Of a stretch of 64,000 bases of DNA, positions 45,713 to 54,220 are shown piece after piece. The notes beneath the pieces were generated by a model, which saw only the letters and a program-made list of their open reading frames with translations, did no database searches and had not been told where the DNA came from. This DNA is from Pseudophaeobacter sp. EL27 (GTDB lineage: Bacteria; Pseudomonadota; Alphaproteobacteria; Rhodobacterales; Rhodobacteraceae). How positions within the stretch are numbered: the first letter of the stretch is position 1; each line of letters starts with the position of its first letter. Position numbers and translations under genes: made by a program. The stretch covers positions 512,072-576,071 of the forward strand of contig NZ_OMPQ01000009.1 of assembly GCF_900313025.1 (NCBI RefSeq), written 5' to 3'.

Positions 45713-45748
45713 CACTCCCCCCGCAATACAGTGTTTGCGGGGGGAGTG
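45713..45748 (-). terminator. Strong hairpin between ccmE and ccmF
   Basis: Perfect 14-bp stem CACTCCCCCCGCAA / TTGCGGGGGGAGTG with an eight-base loop. On the minus strand it follows ccmE by 40 bases and is followed by TCGTTTTGG. It is likely a terminator or attenuator that lowers ccmF expression relative to ccmE, or an mRNA-stabilising structure. Confidence 0.6.
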
Positions 45749-45788
45749 GAATAAAACGGGTAGTAGGCGCATTCAGCGGAGCCTGGCT

Positions 45789-46232
45789 TTAGGTTTCCGG
45801 CTCCTGATAGACGCCCTGGGCCTTTAGCGCATCCACAACCTCTTTGGGCATATAGGTCTCATCGTGTTTGGCAAGAATTTCAGAGGCTTCAAAGACCCCG
45901 TTCACCAGTTTTCCGGTGCCAACCATGCCTTGGTTCTCTTCAAACAGATCCGGCAGAACACCAACAAAGGTCACTGGAACCGTGGCGCCACCATCTGTCA
46001 CAGAGAACCGCACGGCCTCGCCCTGACCGCGTACCAGGCTGCCCTCTTCTACCAGGCCCCCAATGCGGAACACCTCGCTGGGCGGCGGCGGGGTTTCCGC
46101 CACCTGACTGGGCGAGCGGAAATAGTTGATCCCATCCCGCATCGCATAGCCAATCAACCCGGTGGCCACCACCAGGGCAATCGCCGCAAGAGCGATGACC
46201 TGAATCCGGCGTTGTTTCTTGAGGTTCTTCAT
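45789..46232 (-). CDS. ccmE: Cytochrome c maturation haem chaperone CcmE
   Basis: 147 residues. N-terminal membrane anchor (IQVIALAAIALVVATGLIGY), OB-fold domain in the periplasm (FRIGGLVEEGSLVRGQGEAV, VTFVGVLPDLFEENQGMVG) and ILAKHDETYMPKEV with the haem-binding His123 and Tyr127. Carries haem covalently from CcmABCD to CcmF. Starts 21 bases after the argC stop, so it is co-transcribed with argC. Confidence 0.96.
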   Translation of the reverse strand: MKNLKKQRRIQVIALAAIALVVATGLIGYAMRDGINYFRSPSQVAETPPPPSEVFRIGGLVEEGSLVRGQGEAVRFSVTDGGATVPVTFVGVLPDLFEENQGMVGTGKLVNGVFEASEILAKHDETYMPKEVVDALKAQGVYQEPET

Positions 46233-46253
46233 CCCAGAGGCCTTTCGGTGCTG

Positions 46254-47282
46254 TTACGGGAACAGCGGCGCCATCATCAGCCCCGCAGTCTCCTCTTCAC
46301 CTAGCATCAGGTTTGCATTCTGCAAGGCCTGGCCGCTGCTACCTTTTGTCAGGTTATCCAGCGCAGCAAAAACAATGGCGCGGCCTTCGATCCGGTCCGC
46401 CGCCACACCGATATGGCAGAAATTGGAGCCGCGTACATGATGGGTACTGGGCGCTTCGCCAAACGGCAACACCTCAAGGAAGGGCTCATCGCGATAGGCC
46501 TGCTCAAAGCACTGATGGATTGCCTGTGCGTCGCCCTTAACATAGACCGTCGCCAGAATACCCCGGTTGACGGGCACCAGATGCGGGGTGAATTGCACCC
46601 TAACTGGACGCCCGGCCAGGGCGGAGAATTCCTGATCAAACTCTCCCAGGTGCCGATGGGTGCCGCCCATCGCATAGGCGTTGTAGCCCTCGCTCAGCTC
46701 CGCATGCAGCAGGTTTTCCTTGAGTGCCCGCCCCGCACCAGAGACGGCGCATTTCAGATCCAGAATGATTTCATCGAGATCAATCAGGCCAGAAGTGATC
46801 AGCGGACGCAGCGCAAACTGACCGGTAGCCGCGTTGCAGCCGGTACCGGCCACCAGACGGGCGGACTTGATTTCCTCGCGGTAGAACTCGCTGAGGCCAT
46901 AGACCGCCTCTTCCTGCTGTTCCAAAGCTGCATGCGGGTTGCCGTACCATTTTTCATATTCGGCCGGATCGCGCAGCCGGAAATCCGCCGACAGATCAAC
47001 CACTTTCAACCCCTTAGGCAGGGCTGCGATCACTTCCTGGCTGGTTTTATGCGGCAGGGCGCAAAAGCACAGGTCGATACCAGAAAAATCAATTTCACTG
47101 ATTTTACAGAGTGTTGGCAGCGACATGTGACGCAGATGCGGGAAGACCTGCGCCATGGTCAGCCCGGCTTTACGCTCCGCTGCCAGAGCTTTGATTTCAA
47201 TATTTGGATGGTTCGCAATCAACCGAACCAGCTCTGCGCCCGTGTAGCCACTGGCGCCAAGAATTGCCACTTTATGGGTCAT
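46254..47282 (-). CDS. argC: N-acetyl-gamma-glutamyl-phosphate reductase
   Basis: 342 residues. NADPH-dependent third step of arginine synthesis. Rossmann start [40 protein letters not shown], catalytic Cys149 in [16 protein letters not shown], and [20 protein letters not shown]. First gene of the argC-ccmE-ccmF-ccmH run. Confidence 0.97.
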   Translation of the reverse strand: MTHKVAILGASGYTGAELVRLIANHPNIEIKALAAERKAGLTMAQVFPHLRHMSLPTLCKISEIDFSGIDLCFCALPHKTSQEVIAALPKGLKVVDLSADFRLRDPAEYEKWYGNPHAALEQQEEAVYGLSEFYREEIKSARLVAGTGCNAATGQFALRPLITSGLIDLDEIILDLKCAVSGAGRALKENLLHAELSEGYNAYAMGGTHRHLGEFDQEFSALAGRPVRVQFTPHLVPVNRGILATVYVKGDAQAIHQCFEQAYRDEPFLEVLPFGEAPSTHHVRGSNFCHIGVAADRIEGRAIVFAALDNLTKGSSGQALQNANLMLGEEETAGLMMAPLFP

Positions 47283-47406
47283 GTCAGACCTCGCATTCTG
47301 AATGTGTATTTGGGTTTCATGCCTTGGCGTGAAACTAGAAGAAGAAAGAGGAAGAGACCTTGCGCCAGATCATGGGGGCGACATCGTCCGCCCGATCCGA
47401 CAGCTG

Positions 47407-48216
47407 TCAGGCCGCCTGAAAACGCATCTCTCGTCGGAGAAACTGCGTTGCGCGGTCGCTGACACGCGCCGGATCACCAGTGGTGAAATAGCCGCCTGCC
47501 CCTGACCCGATCATATTCGGGTGACGTTCCAGGTAATCAGCGAGACTGTCAGCCACCAGATTGCCCTGGCTAAAGACTTTCACCCCGGTCCCAAGCGCCG
47601 CCTGAAACTCTTTTTCCATTAGCGGGTAATGCGTACAGCCCAGGATCGCGGCCTGGGGTTCCGGCATCTTGCGTTTCAATGCGTCCACATGGCTACGCAC
47701 CAGAGCCTCGGCCAGGATCATGTCGCCATCTTCGATGGCATCAACGATACCGCCGCAGGCCTGAGCCTCGACATCAACACCAATGGCACGAAAGGCCAGT
47801 TCCCGCTGAAAGGCGCGGCTGGACACGGTGGCGGGGGTTGCAAACAATGCGACATGTTTGACCTCGACCTCGCGCGGCGGGCTGTTGTCGCCCCACTGAC
47901 GTTCGGTCAGGGCCTCGATCAGCGGAACAAAGACGCCCAGCACCCGCTTGCCCTCAGGCAGACCTTCTTCCTGCATACGGCGCAGCGCCGCAGCCGAAGC
48001 AGTGTTACAGGCCAGAATGACCAGATCACAGCCCTTGTCCCACATGTCGGCCACAGCGGCCTTGGTGAGGTTGTAGATATCTTCTGCGTCGCGCACCCCG
48101 TAAGGCGCGCGGGCGCTATCCGCGTAGTACAGAAAATCCACGTCCGGCAGACGGGACTGGGCGGCGTTCAGGACGGTGAGCCCGCCCAGACCGGAATCAA
48201 AGATACCTACGGCCAT
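47407..48216 (-). CDS. murI: Glutamate racemase
   Basis: 269 residues. Makes D-glutamate for peptidoglycan. Motifs: [27 protein letters not shown], first catalytic Cys70 in [11 protein letters not shown] and second Cys194 in [10 protein letters not shown]. Follows the acyltransferase-like gene by 23 bases and is probably co-transcribed with it; both supply cell envelope. Confidence 0.96.
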   Translation of the reverse strand: MAVGIFDSGLGGLTVLNAAQSRLPDVDFLYYADSARAPYGVRDAEDIYNLTKAAVADMWDKGCDLVILACNTASAAALRRMQEEGLPEGKRVLGVFVPLIEALTERQWGDNSPPREVEVKHVALFATPATVSSRAFQRELAFRAIGVDVEAQACGGIVDAIEDGDMILAEALVRSHVDALKRKMPEPQAAILGCTHYPLMEKEFQAALGTGVKVFSQGNLVADSLADYLERHPNMIGSGAGGYFTTGDPARVSDRATQFLRREMRFQAA

Positions 48217-48239
48217 GATCTCTCTTTCAGGCCTGATGC

Positions 48240-49118
48240 TCAGGCGCGATGTTTCTCCTCAAACTCAAACCCATAGTCATAAGATTTGAGCGGCTTTGGA
48301 GACAGCTCATACGTGGCTTTGCGCAGGAAATCCATCATTCCTTTTGTATCCCCGGCCAGGGGCGTCAGGATATCGCGGCTGATCGGCGCGCCGATCACAA
48401 CCTTCACAGGGGTATCTACCCGTTTGTTGAATTCCTTGATCAACAATCCCATGCGCAGGGTCGAATGCAGGTGGCTGGCGATCTGAAACAAGCGTGAGGT
48501 ATGGCCTTCAAAAAACACCGGCACCACCACCGCGTCGGATTTGGCGATCATCCGCGCAGTAAAGCCGCGCCAGCCGGGATCCATCGGGTGGGAAAAGGGC
48601 TTGGCCGCAGTGGAGACAGTACCACCGGGAAAGATGCCAATGGCCCCACCCTGACCCAGATAATCAAGCGCCGCCCTGCGGGTCTGAAGATTGGTCTTGA
48701 GCGCCGCTTTGGTTTCAGCAAAATCCACCGGCAGCACGACCTTGTTCAGGTCTTCGGCTTTGCGAAAGATCTGATGGGCCAGAATGCGAAAATCACCCCG
48801 TGTTTCGGCCAGGATATGGCCCATCATCAAGCCATCCAAAATGCCATAGGGATGATTGGCGATCAGGACCACTGGCTTATCCTTGGGGATATTCGCCAGA
48901 CTGCCGCGCGTTACATCCAGCGTCAGACCATAGCGGTCAGCCATCACGCTCCAGAAGTTACGGCCATTTGCAACTTCATGCTCGTAACCCTCGGCGCGCT
49001 TGATCAGCTGGAGCCTACCAGTGGTGTTTTCAAGCAGGCGGATCATGGTACGTCCGGGCCCGGATCCAGCGGAATGGGCGTAGGAGATATCACGGGCAAT
49101 ATGACGATCAGAGGGCAC
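48240..49118 (-). CDS. Lysophospholipid acyltransferase family protein (PlsC-like)
   Basis: 292 residues. Acyltransferase signatures: [15 protein letters not shown], the block-I histidine with Asp at spacing one longer than the classical HX4D, typical of the OlsA/GlsB-like branch; [28 protein letters not shown] (block III, G-F-P-G-G); and [16 protein letters not shown] (block IV). It probably acylates a lysolipid or ornithine-type lipid at the inner membrane; the true acceptor is unknown. Start at ATG 49118; internal start at [11 protein letters not shown] is also possible. Confidence 0.85.
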   Translation of the reverse strand: MPSDRHIARDISYAHSAGSGPGRTMIRLLENTTGRLQLIKRAEGYEHEVANGRNFWSVMADRYGLTLDVTRGSLANIPKDKPVVLIANHPYGILDGLMMGHILAETRGDFRILAHQIFRKAEDLNKVVLPVDFAETKAALKTNLQTRRAALDYLGQGGAIGIFPGGTVSTAAKPFSHPMDPGWRGFTARMIAKSDAVVVPVFFEGHTSRLFQIASHLHSTLRMGLLIKEFNKRVDTPVKVVIGAPISRDILTPLAGDTKGMMDFLRKATYELSPKPLKSYDYGFEFEEKHRA

Positions 49119-49235
49119 GTTGGAACTCCGGAGAGGAAGCGGAACAGTTTAGGGAACTTATTAAGACAGTTTCATCACAGCGACATGACATGGGGCCGCA
49201 CAAGGCACCACACTTGGGAGCGTACCTTCGTAAAT

Positions 49236-49270
49236 GAGAAAGGGGACGCGACCAATCCGGTCGCATCCCC
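49236..49270 (-). terminator. Terminator after the indolepyruvate oxidoreductase gene
   Basis: 12-bp stem GGGGATGCGACC / GGTCGCGTCCCC on the minus strand (one G-U pair) with loop GGATT, followed by TTTCTCATTT. Confidence 0.8.
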
Positions 49271-49298
49271 GCTTTTCAATCCAACACCTAAGTCCCGG

Positions 49299-52200
49299 CT
49301 ACTCTGCCGCGTCCTTGACCGGAGTCCCGGACTGTTGCAGCGCAATCAGCAGCTCTTCGCGGCGTTTGGCGGCCTTGGTTTCGCTTTCCAATTTCACCGG
49401 ACCAAAGCCACGGATCTGCAGCGGCAGCTCCGCGAGTGCGATCAGCGGCTCAAGGGTCTCGGCACTCGCCTTGGGCAGCCATTCCTTCATGTCGCGTTCA
49501 TATTGCTTGATCAGCGCCCGCTCCATCTTGCGCTCAGCCGTATAGCCAAAGACATCCAGTGGCGTGTTGCGCAGCGGCTTCATCTTGGCCAACAGACGCA
49601 GCCAGCGGGTCATGCCGGGGCCAAACTTGCGTTTTTGCGGACGACCATTGACCAGTTTGCCGCCAAAGATCGGCGGTGCAAGGTTGTAAGAGACCTTCAA
49701 GTCCCCTTCAAACTCGGCGGCCAGTTTTTCATGGCTCGACAACAGCAACCGGGCGACTTCATATTCGTCCTTATAGGCCAAGAGCTTGTGATAACCCTTT
49801 GCCACGGCTTCCTTGAGTGCTTTGTCCGAGATCCCATCCAGCAGTTTGCCATAGCGCTTGGCCAGACCAGCGCCCTGATAGGCCACAAGTTGATCACTTC
49901 GGAAGGCAATGATCTCCTCCAGGGACTTGGGCAGCTGCACCACATTGGCGGGCTTGGCGATCTTGGCCGCCTCAGCCGGGTCAACGATGGCCCAACGGCC
50001 GATCTCAAAGGCGCGCAGGTTCCGCTCAACCGCAGCACCGTTCAGGGTGATGGCTTCGGTAATGGCGGCGTGGCTCACTGGGATCAGCCCCTGCTGCCAG
50101 GCAGCGCCAAAGACCATCATATTGGAGAAGATTGAATCCCCCATGGTAGCACGGGCCAGTTCAGAGGCATCAAACAGCGACAGGTCATCCCGCAGACGCG
50201 CCTGAAGCGCGACCTGCAAGCGATCAGTTGGCAGATTGAAATTGGTGTCGCGGGTAAAGTCCCCGGTGATGATTTCATGGCTGTTGACGACGCCGCCGGT
50301 CTGACCGGTTTTCATCAAACCGATGGTTTTGGCGCCCGCACTCACCACCAGATCGCCGCCGATCAGCGCATGGGCTTCGCCAGTGGCCACGCGAATGGCG
50401 CTGATGTCTTCGGGACGTTTGGCCAGACGGCAGTGGATATGCACCGCGCCGCCCTTTTGCGCCAGACCCGCCATTTCCATCATGCCAGCACCCAAGCCGT
50501 CAATCTGTGCCGCCTGGGCCAGCACAGCCCCAATGGTCACAACGCCAGTGCCGCCAACGCCGGTGATCACCACGTTATGGGTGCCCGAAATCTCGGGCAA
50601 CTTGGGTTCGGGCAGATCCGGCAGGTTCAGCTCAGCCGTGGCCTCTTTGCGGATCTTGGCGCCCTCAACCGTCAGGAACGAGGGGCAAAACCCGTTGACG
50701 CAAGAGAAGTCCTTGTTGCAGGAGCTTTGATCAATCGCCCGTTTGCGACCCAGTTCGGTCTCTTTGGGCACAATCGACACGCAGTTCGACTGAATGCCGC
50801 AATCACCGCAGCCTTCGCAGACATCCGGGTTGATAAAGACCCGCTGATCGGGATCGGGGAACAGGCCGCGCTTGCGACGACGACGTTTTTCGGCGGCGCA
50901 GGTCTGGATATAGATGATACCCGAGACACCTTCGACCTGTTCAAATTCCTTTTGCACATCCATCAGCTCGGCACGTTCATGCATCCGCATGCCAGCAGGG
51001 AACAGCTTGGCGTCGACATCTTCCTTGTCATCATAGACAACCGCGATGGTCTGCATACCCATGGCTTTGAGTTCATGTGCAATCTGATGGGCGGTCAATC
51101 CGCCCTCGGCCTGCTGGCCGCCGGTCATGGCAACGGCATCATTATACAGGATTTTATAGGTGATATTGGTGCCCTCAGCCAGGGCAGCACGAATGGCCTG
51201 AACACCGGAGTGGTTATAGGTGCCATCGCCAAGGTTCTGGAACACATGGGTCCGATTAGAAAACGGTGCTTCGCCGATCCAGTTGGCGCCCTCGGCCCCC
51301 ATATGGGTAAAGCCCGTGGTTTCGCGGTCCATCCACTGCACCATGAAGTGACAGCCGATACCAGCATAGGCGCGGCTGCCGTCAGGCAGTTTGGTCGAGG
51401 AGTTATGCGGGCAACCCGAACAGAAATAGGGCAGACGCGCGGCGATCTCTTCGGCGTTATCTGCGCGCTTGGCATCATCCAGCGCTGCCAGACCCGCCTT
51501 GACCGCTTCGGTGTCGCGGCCTTCCTCGATCAGGATGCCGCCAAGTTTTTCGGCAATCATGATGGGATCAAGCGCATATTTGGTGGGGAACAGCTCTTCG
51601 CGATTGGCAGTGCCAACACCGCCCTTATACCAGCCATAGACCCGGCGACCCCGACGGTCATCAAAGATCGCCTCTTTGATCTGGACCTCGATCAGCTTTC
51701 GCTTTTCTTCGACAACCACAATCAAATCAAGGCCTTCGGCCCAGGCGTTAAAGCCTTTCATGTCCATCGGCCAGGTCTGCCCCACCTTATAGGTGGTGAT
51801 GCCCAGACGTTCTGCCATTGCTTCGTCGATATTCAACAGCGACATTGCATGCACCAGATCCAGCCAGTTCTTACCCGCTGCCACAAAACCGATCTTGGCA
51901 CCGGGCTTGCCCCAGACGCGCTTGTCCATTTTGTTGGCATGGCTAAAGGCTTCGGCAGCAAAGCGTTTGTGGTCGATGATGCGGTCTTCCTGCTGGAAGC
52001 GATCATCGGCCAAACGAATGTTCAGCCCCCCTTCCGGCATGTCAAATTCCGGCCGCACAATCTGCATGCGGTCGGGATCGCCATCCACCACCGATGTGAC
52101 CTCGATGGTGTCTTTCATCGTCTTGAGGCCAACCCAAAGCCCGGAGAACCGGCTCAGCTCATAACCATAGACACCGTAGTCCAGGATCTCCTGAACGCCC

Positions 52201-52721
52201 GCGGGGCTAACAATGGGGAGGTAACAATCCAGCAGCGACCATTCGGACTGATGCAACACGGTGGAGCTTTCGCCGGTGTGGTCATCGCCCATAGCAACCA
52301 GCACACCACCGTTTTGGGAGGTGCCGGCCATATTGGCATGACGGAAGGCATCGCCAGAGCGGTCAACGCCGGGACCCTTGCCGTACCACAGGCCAAAGAC
52401 GCCATCGTATTTGCCCTCACCTCGGATCTCTGCCTGCTGCGCGCCCCAAAGCGCGGTTACTGCCAGATCCTCATTCAGACCATACTGGAAGGTCACATCA
52501 GATTCGGTGAGCTGCTTTTGCGCCCGCTCCATCTGCATATCCACGGCCCCCAGCGGTGAGCCACGATACCCCGTCACCAGGCCCGCAGTATTGAGGCCTG
52601 CTGCCGTGTCACGGGCCTTTTGCATCATCATAAGACGCACAAGAGCCTGCGTCCCGTTCAGCATGATGGGCGATTTGCTCAGGTCATATTTGTCATTCAG
52701 CGAGATTTTTTGCGTGCTCAT
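49299..52721 (-). CDS. Indolepyruvate ferredoxin oxidoreductase, fused alpha/gamma type
   Basis: 1140 residues from ATG 52721 (GGGAGG five bases upstream). 2-oxoacid:ferredoxin oxidoreductase that decarboxylates aryl-pyruvates from aromatic amino acids to aryl-acetyl-CoA. Order: N-terminal PYR-type domain (VTGYRGSPLGAVDMQM, MGDDHTGESS), central thiamine-diphosphate region (CSGCPHNSSTKLPDGSRAYA, HMGAEGANWIGEAPF, TGGQQAEGGLTA), a ferredoxin-like insert (CEGCGDCGIQSNCVSI and later CNKDFSCVNGFCPSF), then the gamma domain (NVVITGVGGTGVVTIGAVLA, EMAGLAQKGGAVHIH) and an IOR-specific C-terminus. Divergent from the LysR gene, which may regulate it. Confidence 0.93.
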   Translation of the reverse strand: MSTQKISLNDKYDLSKSPIMLNGTQALVRLMMMQKARDTAAGLNTAGLVTGYRGSPLGAVDMQMERAQKQLTESDVTFQYGLNEDLAVTALWGAQQAEIRGEGKYDGVFGLWYGKGPGVDRSGDAFRHANMAGTSQNGGVLVAMGDDHTGESSTVLHQSEWSLLDCYLPIVSPAGVQEILDYGVYGYELSRFSGLWVGLKTMKDTIEVTSVVDGDPDRMQIVRPEFDMPEGGLNIRLADDRFQQEDRIIDHKRFAAEAFSHANKMDKRVWGKPGAKIGFVAAGKNWLDLVHAMSLLNIDEAMAERLGITTYKVGQTWPMDMKGFNAWAEGLDLIVVVEEKRKLIEVQIKEAIFDDRRGRRVYGWYKGGVGTANREELFPTKYALDPIMIAEKLGGILIEEGRDTEAVKAGLAALDDAKRADNAEEIAARLPYFCSGCPHNSSTKLPDGSRAYAGIGCHFMVQWMDRETTGFTHMGAEGANWIGEAPFSNRTHVFQNLGDGTYNHSGVQAIRAALAEGTNITYKILYNDAVAMTGGQQAEGGLTAHQIAHELKAMGMQTIAVVYDDKEDVDAKLFPAGMRMHERAELMDVQKEFEQVEGVSGIIYIQTCAAEKRRRRKRGLFPDPDQRVFINPDVCEGCGDCGIQSNCVSIVPKETELGRKRAIDQSSCNKDFSCVNGFCPSFLTVEGAKIRKEATAELNLPDLPEPKLPEISGTHNVVITGVGGTGVVTIGAVLAQAAQIDGLGAGMMEMAGLAQKGGAVHIHCRLAKRPEDISAIRVATGEAHALIGGDLVVSAGAKTIGLMKTGQTGGVVNSHEIITGDFTRDTNFNLPTDRLQVALQARLRDDLSLFDASELARATMGDSIFSNMMVFGAAWQQGLIPVSHAAITEAITLNGAAVERNLRAFEIGRWAIVDPAEAAKIAKPANVVQLPKSLEEIIAFRSDQLVAYQGAGLAKRYGKLLDGISDKALKEAVAKGYHKLLAYKDEYEVARLLLSSHEKLAAEFEGDLKVSYNLAPPIFGGKLVNGRPQKRKFGPGMTRWLRLLAKMKPLRNTPLDVFGYTAERKMERALIKQYERDMKEWLPKASAETLEPLIALAELPLQIRGFGPVKLESETKAAKRREELLIALQQSGTPVKDAAE

Positions 52722-52888
52722 CCGGGCCTCCCAACCAAAAACTAGCTTGCAGTGCTTGACCCAGTAATAGGTCACAATTACTGACCTGTATAGGCGGTTT
52801 TTTTACTTTTCCCTCGCGTCGGTATGGAAAATTGATAAAAAGCTACAATTTCATATAGTCTACAACAGACTAATCAAAAGAGGCGGAT

Positions 52889-53794
52889 ATGGACTGGGAT
52901 AAGCTCAGGATTTTTCATGCAGTGGCCGATGCCGGTAGTCTGACCCATGCCGGGGACAAGCTGAACCTGTCGCAGTCTGCTGTCAGCCGACAGGTGCGCG
53001 CGCTGGAGGAAAGCCTCAACGCGACGCTGTTTCATCGCCATGCACGCGGGCTGATTCTGACCGAACAGGGTGAGTTGCTCTTTGATGCGACCAAATCTAT
53101 GTCCGCCCGGCTAGAGGCTGCATCGGCGCGCATTCGTGACAGCGAAGAAGAAGTCTTTGGCGAGTTGCGCGTGACCACGACATTTGGCTTTGGGACGCTT
53201 TGGCTCGCGCCACGTCTGACCAAGCTGTTTGAACAATATCCAAATCTGAAAATCGACCTCATGCTCGAAGAGCGAGTTCTGGACCTGCCAATGCGCGAGG
53301 CGGACGTGGCCATCCGGATGAAAGAGCCGAGCCAGGCAGATCTGGTGCGCAAACGCCTGATGACGGTACAGATGAAACTCTATGCCTCGCCAAAATACCT
53401 TGAGCAGAACGGCACCCCGGAAACCGCAGAAGACATCAAAGAACACCGGTTGATCTGTCAGAACCAGCGCTCTGCTCAGGTGGGCTCTGCCTCCGTTTTG
53501 GTACAACGGCTGCTGACCCATAATCCCGGTTCCCTGCTGACGGTGAACAATTACTTTGGCGTATTGCAGGGCGTATTACATGATCTCGGTATTGGCATTC
53601 TGCCGGACTATGTCACCGAAGATTTCCCCGAACTGGTCGAGGTTTTCCCCAATGAGGAAAACAATGGTGTGCCAGTATACCTGGCCTATCCCGAAGAATT
53701 GCGCCATTCGCAGCGTGTTTCGGCCTTCCGGGACTTTGTCCAGACCGAGATCATGGCGCATCGCAGGCATATGAAAGAACTGGGTAAATTGTAG
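52889..53794 (+). CDS. LysR family transcriptional regulator
   Basis: 301 residues. N-terminal winged helix (MDWDKLRIFHAVADAGSLTH, LNLSQSAVSRQVRALEESLN) and a C-terminal periplasmic-binding-like effector domain from ~90 (GELRVTTTFGFGTLWLAPRL, READVAIRMKEPSQADLV). It is divergent from the indolepyruvate oxidoreductase gene with 167 bases between starts, the usual layout when a LysR protein controls its neighbour; the ligand is unknown. AGAGGCGGAT precedes the ATG. Confidence 0.93.
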   Translation: MDWDKLRIFHAVADAGSLTHAGDKLNLSQSAVSRQVRALEESLNATLFHRHARGLILTEQGELLFDATKSMSARLEAASARIRDSEEEVFGELRVTTTFGFGTLWLAPRLTKLFEQYPNLKIDLMLEERVLDLPMREADVAIRMKEPSQADLVRKRLMTVQMKLYASPKYLEQNGTPETAEDIKEHRLICQNQRSAQVGSASVLVQRLLTHNPGSLLTVNNYFGVLQGVLHDLGIGILPDYVTEDFPELVEVFPNEENNGVPVYLAYPEELRHSQRVSAFRDFVQTEIMAHRRHMKELGKL

Positions 53795-53830
53795 CCCGCA
53801 AGAAAACGATCAATGCAACGCCCAGGAGCC

Positions 53831-53870
53831 ATGCAATTAGTGCATAGCGGCAATGATGCCGCAGGTGCAT
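53831..53870. promoter_or_regulatory. Cluster of TGCA/GCGGCA inverted repeats
   Basis: ATGCA-N5-TGCAT (53831-53845), then the perfect hairpin GCGGCA-ATGA-TGCCGC (53847-53862), then GGTGCAT. Stacked inverted repeats 45-80 bases upstream of the small ORF suggest an operator or structured leader. Similar TGC/GCA-rich arrays are bound by PhaR-type repressors in related bacteria, but that link is a guess. Confidence 0.4.
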
Positions 53871-53913
53871 TAAACATCTTGAAGGGTCAGCATCATAACC
53901 CTAAATGGAGCCT

Positions 53914-53973
53914 ATGAAGACGACGGCTAACGCCTCTCTTCATACCTCCCTGTTGGACTTCGGCCGAGCTTAG
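53914..53973 (+). CDS. Candidate 19-residue small protein or leader peptide
   Basis: ATG with GGAG three bases upstream opens a 19-codon frame, MKTTANASLHTSLLDFGRA, ending in TAG at 53971-53973 inside the loop of a strong terminator. A ribosome finishing here would cover the hairpin. The frame could be a leader peptide, a small protein, or part of a non-coding RNA with an ACCTCCC segment. There is no homology I recognise; the spacing of GGAG to ATG is short. Confidence 0.35.
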   Translation: MKTTANASLHTSLLDFGRA

Positions 53974-53990
53974 TGCTCGGCCTTTTTTTT
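53962..53990 (+). terminator. Strong Rho-independent terminator
   Basis: Perfect 8-bp stem GGCCGAGC / GCTCGGCC with loop TTAGT, followed by eight T. It could end lysR transcripts or a short RNA starting upstream of 53914. Confidence 0.92.
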
Positions 53991-54220
53991 GGCCAAATGC
54001 CCTTAGGACACAAGTCATTTGCGCCGACAGGCTTCAACAAACCCCAGACTGCTCAAAATTGATGCGCCTTGAGAGAGCCGTCGCCCAAGGCAAAGGCATC
54101 GCATGAATAACAGACCCTGAGCCAAATCGACGCGATGACTGCTTGAGATACCCCCTTCCCCATTGGACGTGGTTGCTCTAAAAGCCGCCTCAGTAGCACC
54201 ATGGGGGGCCATATCGCGCC

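Larger units (their letters stand above)
53795..54220. other. Non-coding region between lysR and purL
   Basis: About 425 bases. The left part holds inverted repeats, the candidate small ORF/sRNA and a strong terminator at 53962-53990. The right part (53991-54220) must contain the purL promoter; I saw no PurR-type site or riboswitch. Confidence 0.45.

Noticed and set aside
48501-50135. 544-codon plus-strand frame
   Set aside because: Antisense to the acyltransferase and oxidoreductase genes and it crosses their terminator; no domain.
50277-52559. 760-codon open frame on the plus strand
   Set aside because: It lies entirely antisense to the indolepyruvate ferredoxin oxidoreductase gene, which has clear motifs; the frame is a high-GC shadow rich in His, Gln and Gly.
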